Positions 24,857 to 32,736 of a stretch of DNA of 64,000 bases are shown here, one piece after another (position 1 is the stretch's first letter; each line of letters starts with the position of its first letter). The stretch spans positions 1-64,000 of the forward strand of contig CAYOZI010000001.1 in assembly GCA_964408425.1 (NCBI GenBank), in the 5' to 3' direction. Below the pieces are notes generated by a model. It was given only the letters and a program-made list of their open reading frames with translations, was not told the origin of the DNA and made no database searches. This DNA comes from UBA10210 sp964408425 (GTDB lineage: Archaea; Micrarchaeota; Micrarchaeia; Norongarragalinales; Norongarragalinaceae). Both the position numbers and the translations under genes were made by a program.

Positions 24857-27316
24857 CTAACCCCACGAACCTAATCCCGTCTGCTTTCCCTTGTTTTTCA
24901 ACGCGTCCTCGTCGAAACCCAGTGACCCCAGGATCCTCAAAACGGCAGGCAAAACCTGGTGGTTCACGTAATAATCCGCATCGTAATCCTTAGCCAGTTC
25001 AACAACCCTCGACTGCAAATAAATCTTCTGCTTGCTCTTCGAAGTTTCCTTCCCTTCCGTCGTAATGACGAATCCGATTACGGAATTCTCCGGAATGCGC
25101 ATTCCCTGTTTTATAGCGTTTTGCACAGCCCCCAATTCCGGCGACTGCACTGCATAAGAAGAAGCGCTTTTCCTCAATTGCGTGTAAATAACGCAATCCT
25201 CGAGAGGGATTTTCCCGGCCTTCAAATCCTCGACCGTTTTCATCACCAACGCCGCGGCTTTTTCCACATCCCCTTCCTTCAACAGTATTTCCAGAACTTT
25301 TCTCTGCGTTTCCTTCGCGATCTTGCTCCAATCCCTTCTCACCAATTCAAAGCCCCTTATCTTGATTTTTCCCTTCTCGTCTATCAAAGCATACTTCTTT
25401 TTCGCGCCCTGCTCCTCCGCTCCCTTGACTTTCCTGGAAACGAATATTCCCCGCGGATAAAACCCTTCCAACTCCAGCTGCATTGCCTCGGGAAGGCCGG
25501 CGTTAATCTTTTTTTGAAAAGCAACGACCTTTTCCTTGCTCGAGTAAAGCAAAAACGCGGAATCCGTATCCGCGTACAAAGGCTTCAACCCGAATTCCTC
25601 CGCCTTCTGGAGCGTTTGCTGTATATAGTGCCTCCCCCAAGCGGTAGTCGCCTCCCCTCCCTCTCGCGTATACCACCGTGAACGCGCGTAGAGAAGATAT
25701 CCGTAAGTGGAATTCGCCAGGATTTTCAACGACCACTGCCTTGCATCGAGAATCTTGTACTCCTCGGACTTTTCATCCACGCTTTTCATCTGTTTTTTTA
25801 TCTTCGCCCTTTCCTTCAAAACCTCCTCCAGCATTTCCGGAATGATTCCCTTCCGTTTTTTGCAGAAGTGATGGCCTTGAGGAGAAACGAAACCGTCTCC
25901 CTTGCAACAATCGCAATTGAGCGTCGTAGAGTCGATGTTATGGGAAATGATTATGGACGGATACAGGGACCGGAAATCGAGGACTGCGATATTTTCGTAA
26001 ACCCCGGCATCCGGCGTTTTGACGAACGCCCCTTCCACCATCCCCTGCCTCGCGTCGATATCTTCGGAAGAAGGCTTGTTGGGAGCCAATTCGTTTCTTT
26101 CAAACGCCTTGCTTAAAAGAAAAGTCTCGACCAATTGCGATGAAGTGGCGCGCGAAACTTCGATCAAAGGCATTTTGACGAGTTTTCCCAATTCCAGCTG
26201 CAGCGGAAGAAAGCGTTTAGCCAAGCCCAGGCAGGCGACCGCATCAACAAGGCAGTATTCCGCAAGGAAATCCCGCTCTTTTTGAGAGCCGGAATCCCAA
26301 ATCTTGTGGATGTCCTGTTTTTTCACGCCCAGCTTCTTTCCCCCGAGAACCGTGGCGTAAACCTCTTCGAGAGTCAAACGCGAAACCTTGATCGTTCCCG
26401 TGAAATTCAGGAACGAAGCGACGGGAAAAACATCGTAGTGGATCCTTCCGGAAATCTCGGAAATGTTCCTCAAGCCTATCCTTCTTGTTTTGACAGGGTT
26501 TTTGTCCCTGCCCAAGCGGAAGTCGGCACTAAGCTTTTTCGCCCTGGTTTGAAGATAAGGCAAATCGAACTGGTCCCCGTTGTAAGTGCATATAACGTCA
26601 ACGTGTTTTTCCCTCAGCAAATCGCAATACGCTTCGATCATTTTCCTTTCCGAATCGAAGCTCTTAACGAATTTTTCCGAAAAGTGCTTGTCGTAAGAAT
26701 AAACGCCCTTCGCCTCGCCGTCGAACCCGATCATCAAAGCAGGATCTTTCTCCGCGTTAGGGATGGTTTCCGGATTGTAAGTTTCAATATCCAGCGAAAG
26801 AAAACGCAGCTTTGGAATCTCGTCGGAATCCACAGTCTTTATTTTTCTGATTGAAAGCCCCGCGTGCTCCACTTCCTGCAAGGCGTTGGGCTTCAGGCTC
26901 TTATCCAGCAGATAACGCCGCGTGTAGGGAATGTCGAATTCGAAAGGCTCGCCGTATTTCTTCGCCCCTTCCCTCAGCGAAGGGACGTCCGACGCTTTAA
27001 AGCCAAATACTTTCAGCAAAACCACGTTTTTGTTTCGGAAGGAAAGCGAGGTTTCCTCAACCCTCTTCACCCTGCAGTCTCCGAATTTCGACGAAACAAC
27101 CATGCTCTCTAGCTTTCCCTTAGCCTCCTTCAGGCTCTCCTTGGGTTTCAGCAAAAAGTAGGGCTCGAAATTATCATACAGCCGGATGGTTTTTCCGGAA
27201 AGCGTTTTGAGCGTCAGGCGTATGGCGCTTTCCTTGTTTTTCAAAACGTGGTCTACATCCAGCAGAAACGCTTTCACCACGCCGTTCTTGTTCTTTGCCT
27301 TCACGATCAAACCCAC
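24857..27316 (-). CDS. polB: DNA polymerase, family B
   Basis: An 819-residue replicative polymerase with 3'-5' proofreading. Exonuclease motifs are LSLDIETYNPE (Exo I), CTYNGDQFDLPYL (Exo II) and YCLVDAVACL (Exo III). Polymerase motifs are DFRSLYPSIIISHN (A), ILANSTYGYLLY (B) and YADTDSAF (C). All catalytic carboxylates are present. No intein interrupts motifs A or C, where inteins often sit. The length fits archaeal PolB. A short CDCCKGDGF-type Cys cluster follows motif A. It is transcribed leftward alone, with about 90 bases before the surface locus. Confidence 0.96.
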   Translation of the reverse strand: MGLIVKAKNKNGVVKAFLLDVDHVLKNKESAIRLTLKTLSGKTIRLYDNFEPYFLLKPKESLKEAKGKLESMVVSSKFGDCRVKRVEETSLSFRNKNVVLLKVFGFKASDVPSLREGAKKYGEPFEFDIPYTRRYLLDKSLKPNALQEVEHAGLSIRKIKTVDSDEIPKLRFLSLDIETYNPETIPNAEKDPALMIGFDGEAKGVYSYDKHFSEKFVKSFDSERKMIEAYCDLLREKHVDVICTYNGDQFDLPYLQTRAKKLSADFRLGRDKNPVKTRRIGLRNISEISGRIHYDVFPVASFLNFTGTIKVSRLTLEEVYATVLGGKKLGVKKQDIHKIWDSGSQKERDFLAEYCLVDAVACLGLAKRFLPLQLELGKLVKMPLIEVSRATSSQLVETFLLSKAFERNELAPNKPSSEDIDARQGMVEGAFVKTPDAGVYENIAVLDFRSLYPSIIISHNIDSTTLNCDCCKGDGFVSPQGHHFCKKRKGIIPEMLEEVLKERAKIKKQMKSVDEKSEEYKILDARQWSLKILANSTYGYLLYARSRWYTREGGEATTAWGRHYIQQTLQKAEEFGLKPLYADTDSAFLLYSSKEKVVAFQKKINAGLPEAMQLELEGFYPRGIFVSRKVKGAEEQGAKKKYALIDEKGKIKIRGFELVRRDWSKIAKETQRKVLEILLKEGDVEKAAALVMKTVEDLKAGKIPLEDCVIYTQLRKSASSYAVQSPELGAVQNAIKQGMRIPENSVIGFVITTEGKETSKSKQKIYLQSRVVELAKDYDADYYVNHQVLPAVLRILGSLGFDEDALKNKGKQTGLGSWG

Positions 27317-27389
27317 CTTTCAAAATATAGAACAGGAGTATCAGGGAAAAAGCGTTTTTATTGCTTGGCTGGAGGACAGGAAAAAAGGA

Positions 27390-27400
27390 AGGTTATTTAA
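27390..27400 (+). promoter_or_regulatory. Probable promoter for the coiled-coil/DUF424 pair
   Basis: GGTTATTTAA (27391-27400) after a purine-rich run resembles BRE plus TATA, about 54 bases before the ATG. A second box, TTTTAATA at 27419-27426, would instead give a nearly leaderless transcript. Confidence 0.35.
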
Positions 27401-27453
27401 CGCCTTTTCGAGTAAACCGTTTTAATACACTAGAAAAAGGGGTGTTTTTCAGA

Positions 27454-27798
27454 ATGCCAACTCCTCAGAGAGGCAGGGAAACCGCCGAAGGCATCATCTC
27501 CCAAATGCAAACGCTTGAATCCAAATTAAACCTCATCGCCCAGAGGATAAAAACGATGGAAAAGAACGAGGAAATCCTCGGAAGGACGTTAATAACCTTG
27601 AACGACAAGCTCGACAAGGTTTCCAAAGAAGGCTTTACCACTTCATCCAAGGGAGAGAAGGTTGACGAGGCGAAATACGCCACGAAGCAAGAAGTGCGCG
27701 AACTCAAAGCTTTGCTAGATGCGATTAATCCCCTCGAATTCGCGACCGTCGACCAGGTCAAGGAATTGATGGACGACGCTTTGAAAAAAAGAAAGTGA
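27454..27798 (+). CDS. Small coiled-coil protein of unknown function
   Basis: 114 residues from the ATG at 27454. A GGGGTG motif lies about 10 bases upstream, and a longer in-frame version begins in sequence that looks like promoter. Residues 10-50 form a heptad-like helix (METLESKLNLIAQRIKTMEKN type). A KVDEAKYATKQEVRELKALL helix and a DALKKRK tail follow. There is no membrane segment. It overlaps the DUF424 gene by four bases, so the two are coupled. No function can be assigned. Confidence 0.6.
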   Translation: MPTPQRGRETAEGIISQMQTLESKLNLIAQRIKTMEKNEEILGRTLITLNDKLDKVSKEGFTTSSKGEKVDEAKYATKQEVRELKALLDAINPLEFATVDQVKELMDDALKKRK

Positions 27799-28139
27799 TT
27801 CTATTGCCAGGCGCGAAAAGCCATTCCCAACTCACGGCCAAAGTCCACGCCAGGCCCCACGGCGGCATGAGCAGGGTAGTAGTGGCGTTGTGCGATTCGG
27901 AATTGCTTGGAAAAATATACACCCAGGGCGAGAGGGTTTTGGACCTGAAGAACTACAGGGGTTTTTACGAAGGTGCTGCGGTTACGGAAATCGAAGCCAT
28001 AGAACTTTTGAGGATGGCGGACAACGCGAACATAGTGGGCGAAAAAAGCGTGGCAATAGCGAAAAAAGCGTTCGGCGTTTCCTCAACCGAAACGAAAACG
28101 ATAAAGAAAATCCCGCACTTGCAATACTACAAAATCTAA
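27795..28139 (+). CDS. DUF424 family protein
   Basis: 114 residues, GTG start overlapping the upstream stop. The segment from VVALCDSELLGKIYTQGERVL through FYEGAAVTEIEAIELLRMADNANIVGEK-like residues matches the archaeal DUF424 family, small conserved proteins of unknown role. A basic N-terminal extension (about 25 residues) precedes the domain, so the true start may be an internal ATG near 27867. DUF424 is broadly archaeal, which supports the domain assignment. Confidence 0.75.
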   Translation: MILLPGAKSHSQLTAKVHARPHGGMSRVVVALCDSELLGKIYTQGERVLDLKNYRGFYEGAAVTEIEAIELLRMADNANIVGEKSVAIAKKAFGVSSTETKTIKKIPHLQYYKI

Positions 28140-28498
28140 GAAGATAAGACTGCAATAATTTTTTGTTTCTATAACAAAAACGCCAGTAGGCCCTATTACA
28201 ACATGATCCAACTGACGCCCAGAAGGCAACTTAAAATCAGCTGCTAGATAAAATTCGTCGTTCAAATTTTTTAGACTATTATCAACTTCCACTTCTCCAG
28301 CCACATCAGATAATGAGTTCCTTTAGAAAAAAATCCAGCACTAATAATGAACGAAAGAACGGAAAACCACACCAAAAAACTAGCATAAGAACTAATCCAG
28401 TATAAAATCAGAGAAGAAAAAAAGAGAACAAAACTATATTTAAAATAATGGCCAGAGGTATCGGATAAGTAGGAACTACGTGGCTTGATTAGTTTCAC
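28083..28498 (-). pseudogene. Decayed NERD-domain membrane protein gene
   Basis: Two overlapping frames encode parts of one protein. Frame one (start 28498) gives two hydrophobic helices and ends after FSKGTHYLM. Frame two (near 28304) continues with a NERD (nuclease-related) domain core, FKLPSGRQLDHVVIGPTGVF and VIETKNY. The shift between frames lies near 28290-28300. The NERD domain is cut after ETKNY by the oppositely oriented DUF424 gene. The sequence is clearly richer in A and T than its neighbours, so it looks like a transferred gene that is being lost. A genuine frameshift, not a sequencing error, is inferred because the C-terminus is also missing. Confidence 0.6.
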
Positions 28499-28544
28499 AA
28501 CACATGAAAAACGAACTACATAAAAAACATTTTGAAAAAGAGAG

Positions 28545-28658
28545 TGCGGCGACCGGGAATCGAACCCGGGCTACCAGCTTTCTGCTCTTTCTTTGGTCAA
28601 GCTTTCTTTCGCAAAGAAAGGTTGGAAGGCTGGAATCATACCATTAGACCATCGCCGC
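28545..28658 (-). tRNA. tRNA-Gly(TCC) with a 43-base canonical intron
   Basis: The cloverleaf has acceptor GCGGCGA/TCGCCGC, anticodon stem CCAGC/GCTGG and T-loop TTCGATT. The anticodon loop reads CTTCCA, then a 43-base intron (28580-28622), then A38, giving anticodon TCC. The intron sits after position 37, the standard archaeal site, and contains the palindrome CTTTCTTT...AAAGAAAG. The mature tRNA would be 71 bases. Confidence 0.92.
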
Positions 28659-28685
28659 GCGAATAATACTGGAGCATAATTAAAT

Positions 28686-28808
28686 TTAAAGCAAATGCGC
28701 AGGTTTGAAGTCCTCGATTTGGCCCAGCGCTATGTCTTTAAGTGAAGCTCGAATTTGCTTCATCAAATTCGTGTCTTCCAAAACATCACGCGTTTCTTTG
28801 TCAAACAA
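28686..28808 (-). CDS. 40-residue antitoxin-like protein (orphan)
   Basis: A 41-codon frame between two tRNA genes starts with TTG at 28808. A strong GAGGAGGAG ribosome-binding sequence sits 8-16 bases upstream and a stop codon lies directly before it. The product reads DVLEDTNLMKQIRASLKDIA-like, with a KETRD start and a QIEDFKP end. This resembles the C-terminal half of small antitoxins that accompany RelE-type toxins. No toxin gene follows. It may be a relic of a lost toxin-antitoxin pair or a solitary antitoxin. Confidence 0.4.
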   Translation of the reverse strand: MFDKETRDVLEDTNLMKQIRASLKDIALGQIEDFKPAHLL

Positions 28809-28837
28809 TTAGGCATCTCCTCCTCAAAAAAAGGTAG

Positions 28838-28941
28838 TGGGGTCGCTGAGATTCGGACTCAGGTCTCCAGCCCCCCAGGCTGGAAGGATGCGTCGCCGAA
28901 CAAATACGAACGTATTTGCTCTCAGGCTACCCCACGACCCC
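28838..28941 (-). tRNA. tRNA-Pro(GGG) with a D-loop intron
   Basis: The acceptor GGGGTCG/CGACCCC, anticodon stem CCAGC/GCTGG (loop CTGGGGG, anticodon GGG) and T-stem CTGAG/CTCAG are complete. The D-arm carries an extra 31 bases (28892-28922, boundaries plus or minus one) between G18 and G19. Removing them gives GGGTAGCCTGGCATCC, exactly the D-arm of tRNA-Pro(TGG) at 55411-55562. The insert folds as an 11-pair hairpin (AGCAAATACG with its complement). The T-loop is TCCGAAT, with C instead of U at position 55. Confidence 0.88.
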
Positions 28942-28943
28942 AG

Positions 28944-30038
28944 TTACAATTTATGGTTGGTTATGCTTAAAAACGCTTTAAGATTTTCAGGATCATCGCT
29001 TATCCAGGCTGGAATAGCATCGGTTGAATTTCTCGAAGGAAAACCGTTCGCTTTAAGCCACCGTCCAACAGCCACGCAGGAAACAAAACATTGGTAACTC
29101 TTTAGACTCTTTTTCCTGGCGTAAGGAACGGGCAAATTGAATTTTAGCAACACTATTCGCGCAAAATCCAGGATCAATTCTGTCGAGGAGGAAATGATGT
29201 AAAACTGCTTCAGGTTTTTGGATAAGCCGCCATATCTAAGCAGATAAGCGAAAAGCTTTGCTAGATCGACATCAAGTGAGTTGGGAAGGACAGCCCTTCG
29301 CTTGTCGTACAGGAACTCGAGGGCGTTTTTGTCAATCCAAAACGCGTTATCCCAAGCCTGAACCTTCCGCTCAGCCACCAAAGCGGCTTTTTCCAAAACA
29401 AGGTTTTTTCTATTATCAAGCCCAAACCGTATTTCTTTTTGAAACAATGAATTCGAACGAGTACGTACACCGAATATCATAGATTTGGTCCGATGCCCGT
29501 CTTTCCTGAGGTTGGCGTTTTGAATAATGACGTTGGAAGTTTTAATCCCAAAATTCAACAGCATTTCCTTCAGATCGTTTATGAACGAAATCCCATCATC
29601 CAGAAGCAGTTCGTCCTTGTTTAGGTGGAAAGAAACAAGGTATGAATTGAAAGAAGTGGATTTGCTAATCCAACCCTCGCACTGAAACGCAATTGAAAGG
29701 TAAGCCTTGGAAAAAACGCGGTTTGTTTTTATCCACGCTGGAACCCTAAAAGGCACGAGCATCTTGTCGCCTTTCGGAACTCCGGCTTCAAAAAGAAGCT
29801 TAGCTACTTTTGAACTATAAAACCTGCACTTATAGCTAAAACCAAAACCAGTTCCCTGTTCATAGTGGGGTTTCAAACCGAATTTGCTTACAACGATTTT
29901 TTCAAAGTCTTTAAGAAAAACAAAGTTTGACGAAGACAGGTAAAAACGACTCAAATTCTTTCCAAGATGGCCGTCGAACGTCAGGTAACTAACGAGTTTA
30001 GCCAAATCCTCGTCTAAAACTAGAGTGTCGGCTGTCAT
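28944..30038 (-). CDS. LAGLIDADG-like homing endonuclease, degenerate second half
   Basis: 364 residues from the ATG at 30038; a longer in-frame start exists upstream. Two related halves are visible. The first (about 10-130) has LAKLVSYLTFDGHLGKNL followed by YLSIAFQCEGW, fitting the two acidic helices of a LAGLIDADG-type fold. The second (about 265-364) repeats LAKLFAYLLRYGGLSKNL but has lost the Asp (YGG for DGH), and the protein stops at FLSITNHKL where the second acidic motif would be. It ends three bases from the 5' end of tRNA-Pro(GGG). Probably inactive or only monofunctional. Confidence 0.6.
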   Translation of the reverse strand: MTADTLVLDEDLAKLVSYLTFDGHLGKNLSRFYLSSSNFVFLKDFEKIVVSKFGLKPHYEQGTGFGFSYKCRFYSSKVAKLLFEAGVPKGDKMLVPFRVPAWIKTNRVFSKAYLSIAFQCEGWISKSTSFNSYLVSFHLNKDELLLDDGISFINDLKEMLLNFGIKTSNVIIQNANLRKDGHRTKSMIFGVRTRSNSLFQKEIRFGLDNRKNLVLEKAALVAERKVQAWDNAFWIDKNALEFLYDKRRAVLPNSLDVDLAKLFAYLLRYGGLSKNLKQFYIISSSTELILDFARIVLLKFNLPVPYARKKSLKSYQCFVSCVAVGRWLKANGFPSRNSTDAIPAWISDDPENLKAFLSITNHKL

Positions 30039-30080
30039 GCGTTCTACCTGCGGGTTAATGCAAACACTCGCAAGTAAACA

Positions 30081-30092
30081 GAATTTAAAAAC
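30081..30092 (-). promoter_or_regulatory. Promoter of the endonuclease-like gene
   Basis: Reading leftward, AGTTTTTAAATTC (30092-30081) lies about 45 bases before the ATG. An inverted repeat CCACC-TTGCC-GGTGG (30104-30118) just upstream could end the RpoN transcript. Confidence 0.35.
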
Positions 30093-30137
30093 TTGGGCAG
30101 ACACCACCTTGCCGGTGGCGCTATTTCTGCCGGTGGC

Positions 30138-30335
30138 TTAAAATCTTTGGTAGGGGATGATTTCCTCGACCAAATCAACTTGTCCGAGAAACATTCTCCT
30201 GCAGCAGTATCTGTTAAAACCGAGTTCGTCCAAAACCTTTCCAGCATCCTCTCCCGAAGTGGTGCGCTGCTTGAACTCCTCCCAATTCTCGGCAATGGGC
30301 TTTCCGCACGTGAAACAACGGACTGGAACCAACAT
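30138..30335 (-). CDS. rpoN: DNA-directed RNA polymerase subunit N (Rpb10)
   Basis: A 65-residue RNAP assembly subunit. The zinc-binding pattern is PVRCFTCGK at the start and YCCRRM near residue 44, and LDELGFNRY and VDLVEEI are diagnostic. It lies 15 bases downstream of S9, the classic end of the S13-S4-S11-RpoD-L18e-L13-S9-RpoN cluster. Confidence 0.95.
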   Translation of the reverse strand: MLVPVRCFTCGKPIAENWEEFKQRTTSGEDAGKVLDELGFNRYCCRRMFLGQVDLVEEIIPYQRF

Positions 30336-30350
30336 TTTTCCTTCACCCTC

Positions 30351-30794
30351 TTAACGATAAGATTTCGTAAACCTTGCCCTTGCTTTGGGCCCCTTGAATT
30401 TTTTAGGTTCAACCCTTCGGGCGTCCTCGACGTACAAGCTCCTGTCGAACTCGAGAAACTGCTTCTTCAGCTCTTCGCCATCCTTCCTGAACTCGATCAA
30501 AGCGCGGGCGATTGCCGTTCTGGCCGCTTGCGCCTGGCCCATTATTCCACCGCCGTTGGTGGTTATGGAAATGTCGAAATCGTAAGGCTCCTGCAAGAAC
30601 GATAACGGCTCTGCGATTATTTGCCGTGCAAAAGGGTTGGCGTAAGAATTCAACGAAAGCCCGTTAATGCGTATAATGCCTTTTCCGGCCTTGATGTAAG
30701 CCCGAGCTATTGCCTCTTTCCGCTTTCCGCGGGTTACTATCTGCTTTTTCTTTCGCGTTTTCTTCTTCTTTTCAACTTTAACTTCATCAGCCAT
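30351..30794 (-). CDS. rps9: Ribosomal protein uS9
   Basis: 147 residues of the small ribosomal subunit. A lysine-rich N-terminal extension (about 20) precedes GKRKEAIARAYIKAG. NGGGIMGQAQAARTAIARAL follows, and the end KFKGPKARARFTKSYR reaches the ribosomal P-site. It is intact and in cluster order between L13 and RpoN. Confidence 0.95.
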   Translation of the reverse strand: MADEVKVEKKKKTRKKKQIVTRGKRKEAIARAYIKAGKGIIRINGLSLNSYANPFARQIIAEPLSFLQEPYDFDISITTNGGGIMGQAQAARTAIARALIEFRKDGEELKKQFLEFDRSLYVEDARRVEPKKFKGPKARARFTKSYR

Positions 30795-30806
30795 TTTTTA
30801 TCACTT

Positions 30807-31229
30807 TCAACCGTTTTTCCATCCCAAGCGAGAGCAAACCTCGCCCAGAGAAACGAACGCTATTTTCAAATCATCCGAAGTCTTGTAGAATTTTTGCGCC
30901 TTGCCCTCGAATTCCTTCGGCATTCCCAAAAATGCCTTGAATAATTCCCTCGCCTTTTTCCCGCTCGCTTTCTTCTTTGGAAGCATTCCCCTCAAAACGT
31001 ACTTCAAAAACATATCCGGACGAACGGGATATTTAGGCGAGTGTTCGGGATTGCTCTTGTTCTGGATGTTGCGCTTGTCGCGATAACGCGATACGATGAA
31101 GTCGGAATTGCCGGAAAAAACTATTTTTTCCGCGTTTACGACTACTACCTGCTCGCCCTCCTGAAGCTTTTTTGAGGCGAAGGCCAAGACTCTCCCGAAA
31201 ATCGCCTTGTCCCCGTTAATTACAAACAT
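30807..31229 (-). CDS. rpl13: Ribosomal protein uL13
   Basis: 140 residues of the large subunit, from the ATG at 31229; a GTG nine bases earlier is possible. It opens with the expected GRVLAFASKKL and has VVVVNAEKIVFSG, followed by the PEHSPKYPVRPDMFLKYVLR and GMLPKKKASG blocks. It lies 11 bases from L18e. Confidence 0.94.
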   Translation of the reverse strand: MFVINGDKAIFGRVLAFASKKLQEGEQVVVVNAEKIVFSGNSDFIVSRYRDKRNIQNKSNPEHSPKYPVRPDMFLKYVLRGMLPKKKASGKKARELFKAFLGMPKEFEGKAQKFYKTSDDLKIAFVSLGEVCSRLGWKNG

Positions 31230-31239
31230 TTCAACCACA

Positions 31240-31608
31240 TTATCCGAAAATCCTTATTTTCTTTCCTTCGGGGTTCTTTTCAGCCAATGCCCTCAAAGAG
31301 ATGAGGCTCGAACCCAATTTTGCTTTCGCACTAGCGCTCGCCTTGAACGCTGCAACCGTGATCTTTTTCTTCAATTCTCCCTGCCCCAGCAAAACGCCCG
31401 GAACTACGATTACGTCCCCGTCTTTCGCGAATTTCTCGAGCTTGAATAAATTGACAACCTTCCCCTTTTTCCTTCTAGCGGGCTTCAGCATAAACTCCGC
31501 AATAACCCGCCATGCGCCCGACTTGTTTTTCCGTGCGGTCTTCTCCAGAAAGCCCAGGAGCTTTATCGTTTCCAGGCTTTCCGGACCTCTGAACTTCGAT
31601 TTCTTCAT
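31240..31608 (-). CDS. rpl18e: Ribosomal protein eL18 (L18e)
   Basis: 122 residues of the large subunit, related to the uL15 fold. KGKVVNLFKLEKFAKDGDVI and VVPGVLLGQGELKKKITVAA are typical. The gene starts 29 bases after the tRNA-Leu in the direction of transcription. Confidence 0.94.
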   Translation of the reverse strand: MKKSKFRGPESLETIKLLGFLEKTARKNKSGAWRVIAEFMLKPARRKKGKVVNLFKLEKFAKDGDVIVVPGVLLGQGELKKKITVAAFKASASAKAKLGSSLISLRALAEKNPEGKKIRIFG

Positions 31609-31637
31609 TTTTCTTCAACACCAATTAAGCGAAAACG

Positions 31638-31722
31638 TGCAGGGGCTGGGATTTGAACCCAGGCACTCCTAAGAGACTGACACCTCAAGCCAGCGCATTT
31701 GACCAGGCTCTGCCACCCCTGC
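31638..31722 (-). tRNA. tRNA-Leu(GAG)
   Basis: An 85-base class II tRNA without intron. The acceptor is GCAGGGG/CCCCTGC, the anticodon loop TTGAGGT (GAG), the long variable arm GTCTCTTAGGAGTG-like and the T-loop TTCAAAT. It lies inside the ribosomal/RNAP cluster upstream of L18e, a place where a tRNA-Leu also occurs in haloarchaea. Confidence 0.95.
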
Positions 31723-31732
31723 TTGCGCGCAA

Positions 31733-31993
31733 TTAAACTCGGCTTGGCAGGGAATTAACCTTTTGCACGACCTCCGAATCACTCAAACCTTCAATCAAAA
31801 TTTCCTTTTTCCTTGACTTGAATCCTTTCGTTATCTTCACTTTTTTTCCCAAAAACTTCGAGAGCGACTTTTCCAATTCCCCGTTCGCCCTGCCTCCCTC
31901 GGCAGGGGCGCGGACGCGTATTTTCAGAATCCCGTTTTCAAACGCAACCCCGAAATTCTTCGCGTTGGGAACCGCCCTCACATGCATTTTCAC
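31733..31993 (-). CDS. DUF167 (YggU-type) protein
   Basis: An 86-residue small alpha/beta protein of the conserved DUF167/UPF0235 family, whose role is unknown. The diagnostic RVRAPAEGGRANGELEKSL and VKITKGFKSRKKEILIEG blocks are intact. It sits immediately downstream of RpoD (stop and start abut), an insertion in the usual RpoD-tRNA-Leu order. Confidence 0.9.
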   Translation of the reverse strand: MKMHVRAVPNAKNFGVAFENGILKIRVRAPAEGGRANGELEKSLSKFLGKKVKITKGFKSRKKEILIEGLSDSEVVQKVNSLPSRV

Positions 31994-32692
31994 TCACTTG
32001 AATTCCTTGTCCAAAGCCTTTGCTTTCCCTTCCAAAACTTTCAACGCCCTTTCGTACTGCTCTTTTGCGGAAAGGTTGTTGAACGACTCTACTATAAACA
32101 GAAAATCCTTGCTTTGCTCGCCTTGCTTTTCGCAGTTTCCGCACAAGTACGAGTTTTCATGAAGGTCTTTCTTTCCCTCCAACGGTGCGAAAGGCTTCAT
32201 GGGGGAAGAGCATTTCTTGCATTTCGAAGAAGCTTTGAATTCGGAAGAATGGCCGTACGAAGCGACGGCGCTCTGGAAGCGCGCGTGGATTTTTGCAGTG
32301 CCTTTTTCCGCAAACGCTTCCAAACGCAGTTTTTGGCCCTTGTTCAAAACGGCAATCTGAATGTTTTCCGAGAAAACGCGTATTTTTTCATCGGCTGAAA
32401 CGAGATCCCGGCTGTAAACAGTCTTCGGCTCTTCCACCGCCTCGGCGTTCAGCGAAAACGATATCTTTGCATCATCAGCAATCCCGCTCTCCCACGTCAA
32501 CGGTATAAGCCCCATCCGGTTTGAAAGATATTCGTTGAAAAACGCCGAGTTGTTCTCGTAAAAATCAATGCTCGAGATAGCCATGCACGGGATTTCTGAA
32601 ATCACAGCCCTCCTTATGGCGTTCAGCAGCGCGGGCGATTCCTTTTCGGAACGCAACACGAGAGTCTTTTCGTCTTCGCTTACAATTTTCAT
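31994..32692 (-). CDS. rpoD: DNA-directed RNA polymerase subunit D (Rpb3)
   Basis: 232 residues from the ATG at 32692; four more residues precede it in frame. The assembly motif ALLNAIRRAVISEIP and NRMGLIPLT are typical of the alpha-like D subunit. The middle insertion carries CKKC and YLCGNC, two CxxC pairs about 24 residues apart. That layout suits a zinc ribbon better than the closely spaced Cys of the 4Fe-4S type found in some archaeal D subunits. It pairs with L and N to nucleate RNAP assembly. Confidence 0.93.
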   Translation of the reverse strand: MKIVSEDEKTLVLRSEKESPALLNAIRRAVISEIPCMAISSIDFYENNSAFFNEYLSNRMGLIPLTWESGIADDAKISFSLNAEAVEEPKTVYSRDLVSADEKIRVFSENIQIAVLNKGQKLRLEAFAEKGTAKIHARFQSAVASYGHSSEFKASSKCKKCSSPMKPFAPLEGKKDLHENSYLCGNCEKQGEQSKDFLFIVESFNNLSAKEQYERALKVLEGKAKALDKEFK

Positions 32693-32736
32693 CAACACAT
32701 GCACCCGAACGATTGTATTTCAATTTTTTGAAAAAC

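Noticed and set aside
28892..28922. Hairpin in the D-arm of tRNA-Pro(GGG) taken as a terminator
   Set aside because: It lies inside an otherwise complete cloverleaf and its removal exactly restores the isoacceptor's D-arm.
30101..30137. GCCGGTGGC direct repeat as a CRISPR or mobile end
   Set aside because: Only two short copies exist, without spacers or target duplications; a terminator hairpin explains it better.
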